Positions 9,348 to 19,305 are shown, counted from the first letter of the stretch. The stretch: 64,000 nt of DNA from Antarcticimicrobium luteum (GCF_004358185.1 NZ_SMUV01000069.1:123259-187258); one strand, 5' to 3'. Translations and numbers: made by a program. Notes: generated from the sequence alone by a model not told the origin.

Positions 9348-10394
9348 ATGATGGACGATCTGATTTCCGGGTTTCTGGCGGCGGTCCCGTTGCCGGCGCT
9401 GCTGGTGGACCAGACCGAGCGCATCATCGCCGCCAACCCCGAGGCGCGGACCCTGCTGGGCCAGCAGATCACCGGGCGCCATTTCGCCACCATCCTGCGA
9501 CAGCCCACGGTGCTGGACGCGATCGAGGCGGCGCTGCGCGACAAGCGCCCGCATCAGGCGCGGATGCTGGCCAATGACGGGGCGCAGGACACCAGCTATG
9601 ACGTGATCTGCCGCTATGTGAACGGCATCGGCGCGGTGCAGGGGGGCGCGGTGCTGGCCAGTTTCCAGGATGTGACGCATCTGGAACAAGCGGTGCAGAT
9701 GCGGCGCGATTTCGTCGCCAATGTCAGCCACGAGCTGCGCACGCCGCTGACCGCGCTGATGGGGTTCATAGAGACCCTGCGCGGACCGGCGCGGGACGAC
9801 CCGGCGGCGCGCGACCGCTTTCTGGCGATTATGGAGGGCGAAGCGGGCAGGATGAACCGACTGGTGGGCGATCTGCTGTCGCTCAACCGGGTGGAAAGCG
9901 AAGAGCGGGTGCGCCCGAAGGACCAGGTGAACCTGACCGGCACTTTGGAGGAGACCATCACCTCGCTGCGGCCGCTGGCCGAGGGCGCCGAGGTGCAGCT
10001 TTCGCTGGCGGCGCCGGAAGAGCCGGTCTTTGTCATCGGAGACGCCGATCAGCTGCGGCAGGTGTTCACCAACCTGATCGAGAACGCGATCAAATACGGC
10101 GGCCGCGGCGGCCGGGTCGATGCGGTGCTGTCGGCCTCGGACCGCGATCCGGCGGTGCGCGGGCCTGCCGCGCGGGTGCAGGTGATCGACAAGGGGCCGG
10201 GAATCGATCCGGTTCACCTGCCGCGCCTGACGGAAAGATTCTATCGCGCCGACAACCACCGCTCGCGCGAGCTTGGCGGGACCGGGCTGGGGTTGGCGAT
10301 CGTCAAGCATATCATCAACCGCCACCGCGGCCGGCTGAGGGTGGAAAGCGAGCTGGGGCAAGGCTCTGTTTTCACGGTTATTTTACCACGCTAG
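9348..10394 (+). CDS. phoR: Phosphate regulon sensor histidine kinase PhoR, no membrane anchor
   Basis: 348 residues: N-terminal PAS (about 5-115), HisKA with phosphoacceptor H128 in FVANVSHELRTPL, then HATPase with N box NLIENAIKYG, G1 box DKGPGID and G2 box GGTGLGLAIVKH. E. coli PhoR has N-terminal membrane segments; none are visible here, so this version is probably held at the membrane through PhoU/PstB. It would phosphorylate PhoB under phosphate limitation. It precedes pstS with a 205-bp gap that holds the Pho box, so phoR and pst are likely separate transcripts. Confidence 0.92.
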   Translation: MMDDLISGFLAAVPLPALLVDQTERIIAANPEARTLLGQQITGRHFATILRQPTVLDAIEAALRDKRPHQARMLANDGAQDTSYDVICRYVNGIGAVQGGAVLASFQDVTHLEQAVQMRRDFVANVSHELRTPLTALMGFIETLRGPARDDPAARDRFLAIMEGEAGRMNRLVGDLLSLNRVESEERVRPKDQVNLTGTLEETITSLRPLAEGAEVQLSLAAPEEPVFVIGDADQLRQVFTNLIENAIKYGGRGGRVDAVLSASDRDPAVRGPAARVQVIDKGPGIDPVHLPRLTERFYRADNHRSRELGGTGLGLAIVKHIINRHRGRLRVESELGQGSVFTVILPR

Positions 10395-10490
10395 GCCGCA
10401 TTGTCCGGGAGTTGTCTGTGAAGTCTAGACAAGTCTAATCCGGTTTCGCGCCAAGGCTTTCGCGCCGGTTAAGGGAATTTTCGGCCCCGG

Positions 10491-10519
10491 TTGTCATGTA
10501 ACTGTTACACTGGTGTCAC
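10491..10519 (+). promoter_or_regulatory. Pho box: three 7-bp repeats at 11-bp spacing upstream of pstS
   Basis: TTGTCAT (10491-10497), CTGTTAC (10502-10508) and GTGTCAC (10513-10519) are separated by 4-bp spacers, the arrangement of PhoB sites (consensus CTGTCAT repeats every 11 bp). It lies about 80 bases before the pstS start and should make the pst-pho operon phosphate-repressed through PhoB, itself the last gene of the operon. Confidence 0.85.
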
Positions 10520-10599
10520 AAAAGCCTCATGCACGCTCACTAGGAGGAGCGCAGGATCACCATGAGGGTGATCGCAATCTACTTACCAAGGAGACACAT

Positions 10600-11640
10600 A
10601 TGTCCTTTGTGAAACTGACGGTTTCCGCCCTGGCCCTCGGCGCCGTTTCGGCCACCGCTGCCGCCGCCCGTGACCAGGTGCAGATCGCCGGCTCTTCGAC
10701 CGTGCTGCCCTATGCCTCGATCGTGGCCGAAGCCTTTGGCGAAAACTTCGAATTCCCGACACCGGTCGTGGAATCGGGCGGCTCTTCGGCCGGTCTGAAG
10801 CGCTTTTGCGAGGGCGTGGGCGAGAACACCATCGACATCGCCAATGCCTCGCGCAAGATCAAGGACAAGGAAATCAAGGCCTGCGCCGAGGCCGGCGTGA
10901 CCGACATCATCGAAGTGCGCATCGGCTATGACGGCATCGTCTTTGCCAGCGACATCAACGGCAACGGGTTCGAGTTCACCCCGGTGCAGTGGTACAAGGC
11001 CATCTCAAAGCAGGTCGTGGTGGACGGCAAGCTGGTCGACAACCCCTATACCATGTGGAACGAGGTTGACGCGACCCTGCCGGCGCAGCCGATCCAGGCC
11101 TATGTCCCGGGCACCAAGCACGGCACCCGCGAAGTCTTTGAGGACAAGGTGATCCTGGCCGGCTGTGAAGAGACCGGCGACTTCGACGTCTACAAGGCGG
11201 CCAACGGCGATGACAAGAAAGCCGCCGAAAAGGCCTGTATCGCCCTGCGCACCGACGGCAAGGCGGTCGATATCGACGGCGACTATACCGAGACCCTGGC
11301 GCGCATCGAGTCCAACAAGGACGGCATCGGCGTCTTTGGTTTGGCCTTCTACGAGAACAACACCGACAAGCTGCAGGTTGCCACCATGTCCGGCGTGGTT
11401 CCCTCGACCGAGTCGATCGCGACCGGCGAATACCCGGTGTCGCGGCCGCTGTTCTTCTACGTCAAGAAGGCGCACATCGGCGTGATCCCCGGCCTGAAGG
11501 AATTCGCCGAGTTCTTCGTCGCCGACGAGATCGCCGGCCCCGATGGCCCGCTGTCCGAATATGGCCTGGTGGCCGATCCGGAACTGGCCCAGACCCAAGA
11601 GGCCGTGGCCAACGAAGTGGTGATGGGCAGCAGCATGTAA
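10600..11640 (+). CDS. pstS: Phosphate-binding protein PstS
   Basis: 346 residues from the ATG at 10600, which has AAGGAG seven bases upstream; an in-frame upstream GTG frame from 10513 would overlap the Pho box and is rejected. A signal peptide (VSALALGAVSATAAAA) precedes VQIAGSSTVLPYA, the PstS opening that contacts phosphate; ESGGSSAGLKRFCEG follows with the second Ser/Gly phosphate loop, and PGTKHGTREVFED carries the Arg-containing loop. It captures periplasmic phosphate for PstCAB. A strong stem-loop after the stop could stabilise the pstS part of the mRNA. Confidence 0.96.
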   Translation: MSFVKLTVSALALGAVSATAAAARDQVQIAGSSTVLPYASIVAEAFGENFEFPTPVVESGGSSAGLKRFCEGVGENTIDIANASRKIKDKEIKACAEAGVTDIIEVRIGYDGIVFASDINGNGFEFTPVQWYKAISKQVVVDGKLVDNPYTMWNEVDATLPAQPIQAYVPGTKHGTREVFEDKVILAGCEETGDFDVYKAANGDDKKAAEKACIALRTDGKAVDIDGDYTETLARIESNKDGIGVFGLAFYENNTDKLQVATMSGVVPSTESIATGEYPVSRPLFFYVKKAHIGVIPGLKEFAEFFVADEIAGPDGPLSEYGLVADPELAQTQEAVANEVVMGSSM

Positions 11641-11652
11641 CTGCGCCCCTCC

Positions 11653-11681
11653 GGGCCGGGGCGGTGATGCCGCCCCGGCCC
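11653..11681 (+). other. Intercistronic stem-loop between pstS and pstC
   Basis: GGGCCGGGGCGG (11653-11664) and CCGCCCCGGCCC (11670-11681) are perfect 12-bp arms with a 5-base loop. No T-run follows, so partial termination or 3'-end protection of pstS mRNA is more likely than full termination; this would give more PstS than permease. Confidence 0.75.
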
Positions 11682-11719
11682 GTTCCTGTCTTCTCCTGTC
11701 CCGATTGGAGCCCCCCCAG

Positions 11720-13198
11720 ATGCCAACCGCCTGGCTCGTTGTCTTCGTACTCGCGGTATCCGCCATCGGCTACATCGCCGGCCGCCGCCGCGCCCTGAAC
11801 AGCGCCGGCGGCGATTCCCGCGCGCTGCATTCGCTTCCGGTTTATTACGGGTTCAACGTCGCCCTGAGCGCATTGGTGCCGTCGCTTCTGGTGCTGGCCG
11901 TCTGGCTGCTGGCGCAACCGATGCTGGTCGAAAACCGCGTCTCGGGCATGATCCCGGCCGAGGCCATCCCCGAAAGCTCGACCCTCGGGCTGGTGATGAG
12001 CGACGTGCGCCGTGTCGCCGAAGGGCTGGACATCGCCGTGCAGCAGGGCGCGCTGAGCGAACAGGAGGCCCGCGCCATCCGGGCCGACGTCACGGACGTC
12101 CGCGCCCGTCTGGGCGATCTGGGCGTCGCGCTGGGGTCGGACGTGCGGTCCGAGGTGCTGAGCGCGGCGCAGCGGTATCGCCAGATCACCGCCACCGGGC
12201 ACCTGCTGATGACCCTTGTCGTTGCGGCGCTGACGCTGGGCGGGCTGGGCTTTGCCTATGCGCGCACCAACAAGGATTTTCGCGCCCGCAACGTGGTGGA
12301 ACGCGGGGTGCTGGCGCTGCTGATCCTCGCCGCCTCTCTGGCGATCCTGACCACCATCGGTATCGTGCTGTCGATGCTGTTCGAGACGGTGAATTTCTTC
12401 AGATTGCACAGCTGGACCGACTTCTTCTTCGGCAGCACCTGGGCGCCCAACTTTCGCGGCGACAGCGAGTTGTCGATCCTACCGCTGCTGTGGGGGACGC
12501 TCTATATCTCCTTCATCGCGCTGCTGGTGGCGGTGCCGGTCGGCCTGTTCGCGGCGGTCTACCTGTCGGAATATGCCCATGGCCATGTGCGCGCCTTCGC
12601 CAAGCCGCTGCTGGAGATCCTAGCCGGCATTCCCACCATCGTTTACGGGCTGTTCGCGCTGCTGACGGTCGGTCCGGCGCTGGTCCGGGTGTTCGGCCGC
12701 GGATCCGAGGGGCTGCTGGGCGTCGACTGGATGTCCGGGGCAACCTCGGTGCTGACCGCCGGGGTGGTGATGGGGATCATGCTGATCCCCTTCGTCTCGT
12801 CGCTGAGCGATGACATCATCAACGCGGTGCCGCAGGCGATGCGCGACGGCTCGCTGGGCCTGGGCGCGACCCGGTCGGAAACCATCCGCCAGGTGGTGCT
12901 GCCCGCCGCGCTGCCCGGCATTGTCGGCGCCATCCTTCTGGCCGCGAGCCGCGCCATCGGCGAGACCATGATCGTCGTCATGGGCGCCGGCGCGATCGCC
13001 AAGTTTTCGCTCAACCCGCTGGAATCGATGACCACGATAACCACCCGGATCGTCAGCCAGCTGACCGGCGACACCGACTTTGCCAGCCCCGAGACGCTGG
13101 TGGCCTTTGCCCTCGGCATCACCCTTTTCGTCCTGACGCTGGGGCTCAATGTTCTGGCCCTCTACATCGTGCGCAAATACCGGGAGCAGTACGAATGA
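11720..13198 (+). CDS. pstC: Phosphate ABC transporter permease PstC
   Basis: 492 residues starting at the ATG at 11720, with GGAG nine bases upstream; the in-frame TTG at 11705 sits on that ribosome site. The first 250 residues hold two hydrophobic segments and a periplasmic-type insert, longer than E. coli PstC but usual in Rhodobacterales. The C-terminal half is the BPD_transp_1 domain with the EAA loop GLGATRSETIRQVVLPAALPG that docks on PstB. It forms the inner-membrane channel with PstA. The stop overlaps pstA by 4 bp (ATGA). Confidence 0.94.
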   Translation: MPTAWLVVFVLAVSAIGYIAGRRRALNSAGGDSRALHSLPVYYGFNVALSALVPSLLVLAVWLLAQPMLVENRVSGMIPAEAIPESSTLGLVMSDVRRVAEGLDIAVQQGALSEQEARAIRADVTDVRARLGDLGVALGSDVRSEVLSAAQRYRQITATGHLLMTLVVAALTLGGLGFAYARTNKDFRARNVVERGVLALLILAASLAILTTIGIVLSMLFETVNFFRLHSWTDFFFGSTWAPNFRGDSELSILPLLWGTLYISFIALLVAVPVGLFAAVYLSEYAHGHVRAFAKPLLEILAGIPTIVYGLFALLTVGPALVRVFGRGSEGLLGVDWMSGATSVLTAGVVMGIMLIPFVSSLSDDIINAVPQAMRDGSLGLGATRSETIRQVVLPAALPGIVGAILLAASRAIGETMIVVMGAGAIAKFSLNPLESMTTITTRIVSQLTGDTDFASPETLVAFALGITLFVLTLGLNVLALYIVRKYREQYE

Positions 13199-14559
13199 CC
13201 GATACCAGTCAACAGGGCGGCGGCCCCGCGGCCCCGGCCCGCAAGCACGGCGAGACGCTGATGAAGCTGACCGCCCGGACCAAGCGCCGCAATGCTGCCG
13301 AACGCCGGTTCCAGGCCTATGGCATCGCGGCCATCGGGGTCGGCCTGCTGATGCTGGTGATCCTGGTGGTCAACATCTTCGGCAATGGGATGGGCGCCTT
13401 TACCCAGACCTTCATCACGCTGGACGTGCATCTGGACCAGAGCAAGCTGGACAAGAAGGGCAACCGCGACCTCGAGGACATCAAGAAGGTCTCGACCTTC
13501 GGCTATGCGCCGCTGATCAATCGGGCGTTTGAGACCAAGGCCGCGGATCTGGACCTGAAGAGCGGGCTGAAGCCCAAGGCGATGGCCGACCTGCTGTCCA
13601 AGAGCGCCGCGGCGCAGCTGCGCGATTATGTTCTGGCCGACCCGGCCAGGATCGGCCAGACGGTGAGTTTCCGCTTTCTCGCCAACAGCCGTGTGGACGG
13701 GTACATGAAGGGGCGGGTAAGCCGCGAGAGCATCGCCAACGACAAGAACATCTCGGCGGCGCAGCTGGACCTGGTCGACGAGCTGATCGCGGAGGGCACC
13801 GTGCGCAGGACGTTCAATCCGGCCTTCATCTTCGGCGCCGACGCCTCCGACCAGCGGCCCGAGGCGGCGGGCATCGGGGTGTCGATGCTGGGCTCGCTCT
13901 TCATGATGGTCGTGGTGCTGGCGCTGGCCCTGCCGATCGGCGTCGCCGCCTCGATCTATCTGGAGGAGTTCGCGGCGAAGAACTGGCTGACCGACATCAT
14001 CGAGGTGAACATCTCGAACCTGGCCGCCGTGCCGTCGATCGTGTTCGGCATCCTGGGTCTGGCGGTCTTTATCAACTACATGCACTTGCCGATGTCGGCG
14101 CCTCTGGTCGGCGGGCTTGTTCTGACGCTGATGACGCTGCCGACGATCATCATCTCGACCCGCGCCTCGCTCAAATCGGTGCCGCCCTCGATCCGCGACG
14201 CGGCGCTGGGGGTCGGGGCCTCGAAGATGCAGGCGGTGTTCCACCACGTGCTGCCGCTGGCTGCGCCTGGCATCCTGACCGGCACCATCATCGGGCTGGC
14301 GCAGGCGCTGGGGGAGACCGCGCCGCTGCTGCTGATAGGCATGGTCGGTTTCATCGCCTCGAACGCGCCGGACGGCGTCGCCGCCGGACTGATGTCGCCG
14401 AACTCGGCGATGCCGGCCCAGATCTATGAATGGGCCAAGCGGGCCGACCCGGCCTTCTATGAACGGGCCTGGGGGGGGATCATCATCCTCCTGGTCTTCC
14501 TGATCACCATGAACACGCTTGCCGTGATCCTGCGCCGCCGCTTCGAGCGCCGCTGGTAA
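13195..14559 (+). CDS. pstA: Phosphate ABC transporter permease PstA
   Basis: 454 residues; the N-terminal ~170 residues hold one membrane segment and a large polar region (DUF3333-type extension found in proteobacterial PstA), then the BPD_transp_1 domain with six-helix core and EAA loop [20 protein letters not shown]. It pairs with PstC in the inner membrane. Overlaps pstC by 4 bp and is followed after 20 bases by pstB with an AAGGGA ribosome site. Length is typical for the extended form. Confidence 0.94.
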   Translation: MTDTSQQGGGPAAPARKHGETLMKLTARTKRRNAAERRFQAYGIAAIGVGLLMLVILVVNIFGNGMGAFTQTFITLDVHLDQSKLDKKGNRDLEDIKKVSTFGYAPLINRAFETKAADLDLKSGLKPKAMADLLSKSAAAQLRDYVLADPARIGQTVSFRFLANSRVDGYMKGRVSRESIANDKNISAAQLDLVDELIAEGTVRRTFNPAFIFGADASDQRPEAAGIGVSMLGSLFMMVVVLALALPIGVAASIYLEEFAAKNWLTDIIEVNISNLAAVPSIVFGILGLAVFINYMHLPMSAPLVGGLVLTLMTLPTIIISTRASLKSVPPSIRDAALGVGASKMQAVFHHVLPLAAPGILTGTIIGLAQALGETAPLLLIGMVGFIASNAPDGVAAGLMSPNSAMPAQIYEWAKRADPAFYERAWGGIIILLVFLITMNTLAVILRRRFERRW

Positions 14560-14579
14560 GAAGCAAGGGACATACCCAC

Positions 14580-15377
14580 ATGTACGACACTGCCAAAACG
14601 GAGAGTGCCTTGGACCAGACCGAAACCAAGATCTCGGCACGCAACGTGCAGGTCTATTACGGCGACACGCATGCCATCAAGGACGTGAACGTCGAAATCG
14701 AGGACAAGACCGTGACCGCCTTTATCGGCCCGTCCGGGTGCGGCAAGTCCACCTTTCTGCGCTGTCTGAACCGGATGAACGACACCATCGACATCTGCCG
14801 GGTGACGGGCGACATCCTGCTGGACGGCGAGGATATCTATGATCCCAAGGTCGACCCGGTGCAATTGCGCGCCAAGGTCGGCATGGTGTTCCAGAAACCG
14901 AACCCGTTCCCCAAGTCGATCTATGACAATATCGCTTATGGGCCGCGCATCCACGGGCTGGCCCGCAACAAGGCGGAACTGGACGAGATCGTCGAAAAGA
15001 GCCTGCGCCGCGGCGCCATCTGGGACGAGGTCAAGGACAGGCTGGACGCACCGGGCACCGGACTGTCGGGCGGCCAGCAGCAGCGGCTGTGTATCGCGCG
15101 GGCAATCGCGACAGAACCCGAGGTTCTGCTGATGGACGAGCCCTGTTCGGCACTGGACCCGATCGCCACCGCCCAGGTCGAGGAGCTGATCGACGAGCTG
15201 CGGCAAAGCTATTCGGTGGTGATCGTCACCCACTCGATGCAGCAGGCCGCGCGGGTCAGCCAGAAGACCGCCTTTTTCCATCTCGGCCATCTGGTCGAAT
15301 ATGGCGAGACCGGACAGATTTTCACCAATCCCGAGGATCCGCGCACGGAAAGCTACATCACCGGGCGCATCGGGTAA
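14580..15377 (+). CDS. pstB: Phosphate ABC transporter ATPase PstB
   Basis: 265 residues. Walker [10 protein letters not shown] at 50-58, the PstB-typical LRCLNRMND just after, signature [14 protein letters not shown], Walker [14 protein letters not shown] and the switch His in [10 protein letters not shown]. It powers PstCA and, with PhoU, signals phosphate status to PhoR. The order between pstA and phoU is the canonical one. Confidence 0.97.
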   Translation: MYDTAKTESALDQTETKISARNVQVYYGDTHAIKDVNVEIEDKTVTAFIGPSGCGKSTFLRCLNRMNDTIDICRVTGDILLDGEDIYDPKVDPVQLRAKVGMVFQKPNPFPKSIYDNIAYGPRIHGLARNKAELDEIVEKSLRRGAIWDEVKDRLDAPGTGLSGGQQQRLCIARAIATEPEVLLMDEPCSALDPIATAQVEELIDELRQSYSVVIVTHSMQQAARVSQKTAFFHLGHLVEYGETGQIFTNPEDPRTESYITGRIG

Positions 15378-15395
15378 GCGAGACAGGACAAAGCC

Positions 15396-16106
15396 ATGCC
15401 GGATCAACATATTGCCACGGTTTTTGACCGCGACCTGGAGGCCATTCAGGCGCGGATCATGAAGATGGGCGGCCTTGTCGAGGCCGCGATCATGGAATCG
15501 GCCCGCTCGCTGGAGGATCGCGACGAGGAGCTGGCCGAACAGGTCCGCGCCGCCGATGCCGCCATCGACGGGCTGGAGGATCTGATCAACGAGGAAACCG
15601 CGCGTCTGATCGCGCTGCGCGCGCCGACTGCGGTGGACCTGCGTTTGGTGCTGTCAGTGATGAAGATCGCCGGCAATCTCGAACGCATCGGCGATTATGC
15701 CAAGAACATCGCCAAGCGCACCGGCGTTCTGGCGCAGCTACGACCGGTCAACAGTTCCACCGCCGCGCTGCGCCGCATGGCGCGCGAGGTCGAGCTGATG
15801 CTCAAGGACGCACTGGACGCCTATATCCAGCGCGATGCCGAGTTGGCCCGCGATGTGATCGAGCGTGACCGCGAAGTCGACCAGATGTACAACGCCCTGT
15901 TCCGCGAGTTCCTGACCTTCATGATGGAGGATCCGCGAAACATCACCGCCTGCATGCACCTGCATTTCATCGCCAAGAATATCGAGCGGATGGGCGATCA
16001 TGTGACCGGGATAGCCGAACAGGTGGTGTACCTGGTCACCGGCGAGCGCCTGGAAGAAGCCCGAGCCAAGGCCGACGACACCTCGGTCAGCATCCTGGAG
16101 GGTTGA
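15396..16106 (+). CDS. phoU: Phosphate signalling protein PhoU
   Basis: 236 residues made of two PhoU helical repeats; the metal-binding motifs appear as EDRDEELAEQVRAAD and MKIAGNLERIGDYAKNIA in the first half and DREVDQMY and HFIAKNIERMGDHVTGIAE in the second. It links the Pst transporter to PhoR and dampens PhoB phosphorylation when phosphate is plentiful. It lies 18 bases after pstB and three before phoB, in one operon. Confidence 0.96.
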   Translation: MPDQHIATVFDRDLEAIQARIMKMGGLVEAAIMESARSLEDRDEELAEQVRAADAAIDGLEDLINEETARLIALRAPTAVDLRLVLSVMKIAGNLERIGDYAKNIAKRTGVLAQLRPVNSSTAALRRMAREVELMLKDALDAYIQRDAELARDVIERDREVDQMYNALFREFLTFMMEDPRNITACMHLHFIAKNIERMGDHVTGIAEQVVYLVTGERLEEARAKADDTSVSILEG

Positions 16107-16109
16107 GCC

Positions 16110-16799
16110 ATGGCGGCCGATCAGCCGACCGTTCTGGTGGTCGAGGACGAACACGCCCAGCGCGAGGTGCTGGCCTATAACCTGGAGGCCGAGGGGTTCC
16201 GGGTGATCAAGGCCGAGAACGGGGAAGAGGCGCTTCTTCTGGTGGAAGAGGACATGCCGGACATCATCGTGCTGGACTGGATGATGCCCAACCTTTCGGG
16301 CATCGAGGTCTGCCGCCGGCTCAAGTCCCGACCGGAGACGCGGTCGATCCCGATCATCATGCTTTCGGCGCGGTCCGAAGAGGTCGACAAGGTGCGCGGG
16401 CTGGAAACCGGCGCCGACGACTATGTGGTCAAGCCGTTCTCGGTGGTCGAGCTGATGGCGCGGGTGCGCACCCAGCTGCGGCGGGTGCGTCCCTCGACCG
16501 TCGGCCTGCGGCTGGAGTACGAGGATATTGTGCTGGATGCCGAGACGCATAAGGTCAGCCGCTCCGAACATCCTTTGAAGCTGGGGCCGACGGAGTTCCG
16601 GCTGCTTTCGACCTTCATGGAAAAACCGGGCCGGGTTTGGAGCCGCGAGCAGCTTCTGGACCGGGTCTGGGGGCGCGACATCTATGTCGATACCCGCACC
16701 GTCGACGTTCATATCGGCCGGTTGCGCAAGGCGCTGACCCAGCACGGAGGCCCCGATCCGGTGCGCACCGTACGCGGCGCGGGGTATGCACTGGGGTGA
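16110..16799 (+). CDS. phoB: Phosphate regulon response regulator PhoB
   Basis: 229 residues: receiver domain 1-120 with phosphoacceptor D56 in VLDWMMP and the conserved Lys in YVVKPFS, then an OmpR-type winged helix (about 130-229) with RLLSTFMEKPGRVWSREQLL and DVHIGRLRKAL. Phosphorylated PhoB binds Pho boxes such as 10491-10519, so the operon is autoregulated. It is the last gene, followed by a strong hairpin with a T-run. Confidence 0.95.
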   Translation: MAADQPTVLVVEDEHAQREVLAYNLEAEGFRVIKAENGEEALLLVEEDMPDIIVLDWMMPNLSGIEVCRRLKSRPETRSIPIIMLSARSEEVDKVRGLETGADDYVVKPFSVVELMARVRTQLRRVRPSTVGLRLEYEDIVLDAETHKVSRSEHPLKLGPTEFRLLSTFMEKPGRVWSREQLLDRVWGRDIYVDTRTVDVHIGRLRKALTQHGGPDPVRTVRGAGYALG

Positions 16800-16802
16800 G
16801 GC

Positions 16803-16921
16803 GCGCCCGGGAAAAGGTCCAGTGGACCTTTTTCAGCGCCAAACGGGCGGAGCCCCGGGCAAAGCGGCGTCCCGGAAACGCTCCAGTCGACCTTTTCAGC
16901 CGCGAACGGGCGGAACCCCGG
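16803..16921. repeat. Imperfect tandem duplication (~55-bp unit, 64-bp period) after phoB
   Basis: Copy 1 (16803-16858) and copy 2 (16867-16921) align almost end to end: both have a CCCGG-rich start, CCAGT[G/C]GACCTTTT(T)CAGC in the middle and AACGGGCGG[A/G][A/G]CCCCGG at the end. Copy 1 keeps a perfect hairpin (see terminator) while copy 2 has lost it through arm mismatches. No reading frame in it is convincing. Confidence 0.7.
16812..16836 (+). terminator. Terminator of the pst-pho operon
   Basis: AAAAGGTCCA (16812-16821) and TGGACCTTTT (16823-16832) are perfect arms, effectively GGTCC-AGT-GGACC extended by A/T pairs, followed by a T. It starts 13 bases after the phoB stop and lies inside copy 1 of the tandem repeat. 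Confidence 0.8.
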
Positions 16922-16967
16922 AAATCACCAGCACCTGCAAGGTTCGCAAACACATTCCCGCGGGTGC

Positions 16968-17001
16968 CTCCGGCGAGGATAAATTTCCGTGAAAGGAAGG
17001 C
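16968..17001. repeat. Dispersed intergenic repeat, GCCTCCGGCG type (copy 1)
   Basis: GCCTCCGGCGAGGATAAAT followed by a GTGAAAGGA block. The same arrangement occurs at 56099-56130 in the proB-proA gap. The core GCCTCCGGCG is partly palindromic. I recognise such elements as frequent at 3' gene ends in Roseobacter-group genomes (prior knowledge, not checked). Confidence 0.6.
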
Positions 17002-17022
17002 GGCATCCCGGCGCCGGCGCAG

Positions 17023-17934
17023 TCAGCGGGGCAGGGGGTCTTCGGGCTGGGCCTGGCCGCCCAGCCAGTCGCGGAACAGCACCAGCGGCGGGTGCCGCGC
17101 CTTGTCCTGCGGCCAGACCAGATAATAGGCGCCCGGCATCTCTGTCGCGGCGCCAAAGGGCGCGGCCAGCCGCCCGGTCGCCACGTCCTGTTCGGCCAGG
17201 TAATCGGGCAGCAGCGCCACCCCAAGCCCATGCAGCGCCGCCTGGATGATGGCCGAGAACTGGTCGTACATTGTGCCCGGCACCGGCCCGCCGGCATCGA
17301 TCCCCTTGAGGGTGAACCAGTCCTGCCAGGCGCGCGGGCGGGTCTCGATATGCAGCAGCGGCAGGCTGAGCAGGGCGCGCGGATCGCCGGTGGTGCGCCC
17401 GGCGAGCAGCGCCGGGGCGCAGACCGGCATCACCTGTTCATGTTTCAGCAACAGCCGGTCCGTGCCCGGCCAATCGCCGGTGCCGAAATGGATCGCGGCG
17501 TCGAACGGCTCGCCAATGAAATTGAACGGGTGCAGCCTGGTCGCCATGTTGATTGTAACCTCGGGGTGCAGGCGGGCGAAATCCGGCAGCCGCGGCATCA
17601 GCCAGCGCATGCCGAAAGCCGGTAGAATGGCGAGGTTGAGCGCGCCGCCGGCCTGCGGCACCTGCAACCTCATCGAGGCCTGGGCAATCTGGCGCAACGC
17701 GGGGCGGATCTCGGCCACATAGTCCCGCGCCGGCGGCGTCAGCGACAGCCGCTTGCGGCTGCGCTGGATCAGCGCCACGCCCATCTGTTCCTCCAGCGTC
17801 TGCAGTTGCCGGCTGACCGCACTCTGGGTCAGCGACAGTTCCTCGGCCACGGCCGAGGCGGAGCCGAGACGCTCCAGCGCCTCCAGCGCGCGGAGCGACG
17901 CGATCGAGGGGAGGAATCGGCGTGGCGCAAGCAT
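17023..17934 (-). CDS. LysR-family regulator divergent from gcdH
   Basis: 303 residues. N-terminal winged HTH (about 8-70: [20 protein letters not shown], then [16 protein letters not shown]), followed by a LysR substrate-binding domain, GcvA-like in its [19 protein letters not shown] block. Its divergence from glutaryl-CoA dehydrogenase over a 102-bp gap suggests it controls gcdH in response to a glutarate or lysine catabolite; that is inference from position. Start with ATG at 17934; no better alternative seen. Confidence 0.88.
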   Translation of the reverse strand: MLAPRRFLPSIASLRALEALERLGSASAVAEELSLTQSAVSRQLQTLEEQMGVALIQRSRKRLSLTPPARDYVAEIRPALRQIAQASMRLQVPQAGGALNLAILPAFGMRWLMPRLPDFARLHPEVTINMATRLHPFNFIGEPFDAAIHFGTGDWPGTDRLLLKHEQVMPVCAPALLAGRTTGDPRALLSLPLLHIETRPRAWQDWFTLKGIDAGGPVPGTMYDQFSAIIQAALHGLGVALLPDYLAEQDVATGRLAAPFGAATEMPGAYYLVWPQDKARHPPLVLFRDWLGGQAQPEDPLPR

Positions 17935-17952
17935 GTATTCCGTTTACTCATG

Positions 17953-17986
17953 ATTCCATGCGAATGTCTCGCTGTTTCTTGCGAAA
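17953..17986. promoter_or_regulatory. Two symmetric half-site pairs in the LysR/gcdH promoter region
   Basis: ATTC-N5-GAAT (17953-17965) and TTTC-N4-GAAA (17975-17986) lie 22 bp apart between the divergent genes. Paired sites of this kind fit LysR-family recognition and activation regions. Assignment is inference. Confidence 0.4.
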
Positions 17987-18036
17987 ATGATGTGATAGAT
18001 GCCCATGCAAACGCATATGACCTGAGGAGATCTGCC

Positions 18037-19254
18037 ATGAACGCCCCAACGCTGCGCGCCAAGGATGCCCCCGACCTCGCCGGTTTCGACTGGGCCGATC
18101 CGTTCCGCTTGGCCGATCAGCTTACCGAAGAGGAGCGGATGATCGCCGACAGCGCCCGCACCTATGCGCAGGAAAAGCTGCAGCCGCGGGTTCTGACCGC
18201 CTTCGAGAACGAAGAGACCGATCCGGAGATCTTCCGCGAGATGGGCGAGATGGGCCTGCTGGGCACCACCATCCCCGAGGAATACGGCGGTATCGGCGCC
18301 GGCTACGTCACCTACGGGCTGGTCGCGCGCGAGGTGGAGCGGGTGGATTCGGGCTATCGCTCGATGATGTCCGTGCAAAGCTCGCTGGTGATGTACCCGA
18401 TCTATGCCTACGGCAGCGAGGAGCAGCGGATGAAATACCTGCCCAAGCTGGCCTCGGGCGAATATATCGGCTGCTTCGGTCTGACCGAACCCGACGCCGG
18501 CTCGGACCCCGCCGGGATGAAGACGCGCGCCGAGAAGATCGACGGCGGTTACCGGCTGACCGGGAGCAAGATGTGGATTTCCAACGCGCCGATCGCCGAT
18601 GTCTTTGTGGTCTGGGCGAAATCGGACGCCCATGACGGCAAGATCCGCGGCTTCGTGCTGGAAAAGGGGATGAAGGGGCTGTCCGCGCCGAAGATTCGCA
18701 ACAAGGCGTCCTTGCGCGCCTCGATCACCGGCGAGATCGTGATGGAGGGCGTCGAGGTCGGCGAGGATGCGCTGTTGCCGCATGTGCAGGGGCTGAAGGG
18801 TCCGTTCGGCTGTCTCAACCGCGCCCGCTATGGCATCAGCTGGGGCGTGATGGGCTCGGCCGAGGCCTGCTGGCATGCCGCGCGCCAATACGGGCTGGAC
18901 CGCAAGCAGTTCAACCGTCCGCTGGCGCAGACCCAGCTGTTCCAGAAGAAACTGGCCGACATGCAGACCGAGATCGCACTGGGGCTGCAGGCCAGCCTGC
19001 GCGTTGGCCGGCTGATGGACGAGGCCAACGCCGCGCCCGAGATGATCTCGATCGTCAAGCGCAACAACTGCGGCAAGGCGCTGGACATCGCGCGGATGGC
19101 CCGCGACATGCACGGCGGCAACGGCATCAGCCTGGAGTTCCAGGTCATCCGCCACATGGTGAACCTGGAGACGGTGAACACCTATGAGGGCACCCATGAC
19201 GTGCACGCGCTGATCCTGGGCCGTGCCCAGACCGGGCTTCAGGCGTTTTTCTGA
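18037..19254 (+). CDS. gcdH: Glutaryl-CoA dehydrogenase
   Basis: 405 residues from the ATG at 18037, with GAGGAGA upstream; the longer in-frame extension overlaps the LysR gene and is rejected. Acyl-CoA dehydrogenase fold with [16 protein letters not shown] (FAD/substrate) and catalytic Glu in [17 protein letters not shown]; GcdH-type arginine residue region [22 protein letters not shown]. It oxidises and decarboxylates glutaryl-CoA to crotonyl-CoA in lysine/tryptophan or glutarate catabolism, passing electrons to ETF. Single gene, ended by a clear terminator. Confidence 0.93.
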   Translation: MNAPTLRAKDAPDLAGFDWADPFRLADQLTEEERMIADSARTYAQEKLQPRVLTAFENEETDPEIFREMGEMGLLGTTIPEEYGGIGAGYVTYGLVAREVERVDSGYRSMMSVQSSLVMYPIYAYGSEEQRMKYLPKLASGEYIGCFGLTEPDAGSDPAGMKTRAEKIDGGYRLTGSKMWISNAPIADVFVVWAKSDAHDGKIRGFVLEKGMKGLSAPKIRNKASLRASITGEIVMEGVEVGEDALLPHVQGLKGPFGCLNRARYGISWGVMGSAEACWHAARQYGLDRKQFNRPLAQTQLFQKKLADMQTEIALGLQASLRVGRLMDEANAAPEMISIVKRNNCGKALDIARMARDMHGGNGISLEFQVIRHMVNLETVNTYEGTHDVHALILGRAQTGLQAFF

Positions 19255-19278
19255 TCCCGGCAAAGAAAATCTGTGTAT

Positions 19279-19305
19279 AAAAGGCCGGGTTTCCCGGCCT
19301 TTTTC
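19279..19305 (+). terminator. Rho-independent terminator after gcdH
   Basis: AAAGGCCGGG and CCCGGCCTTT arms with a TTT loop, then a run of T, 25 bases after the gcdH stop. Confidence 0.92.

Noticed and set aside
13162..14640. Minus-strand frame of about 490 codons
   Set aside because: Antisense to pstA.
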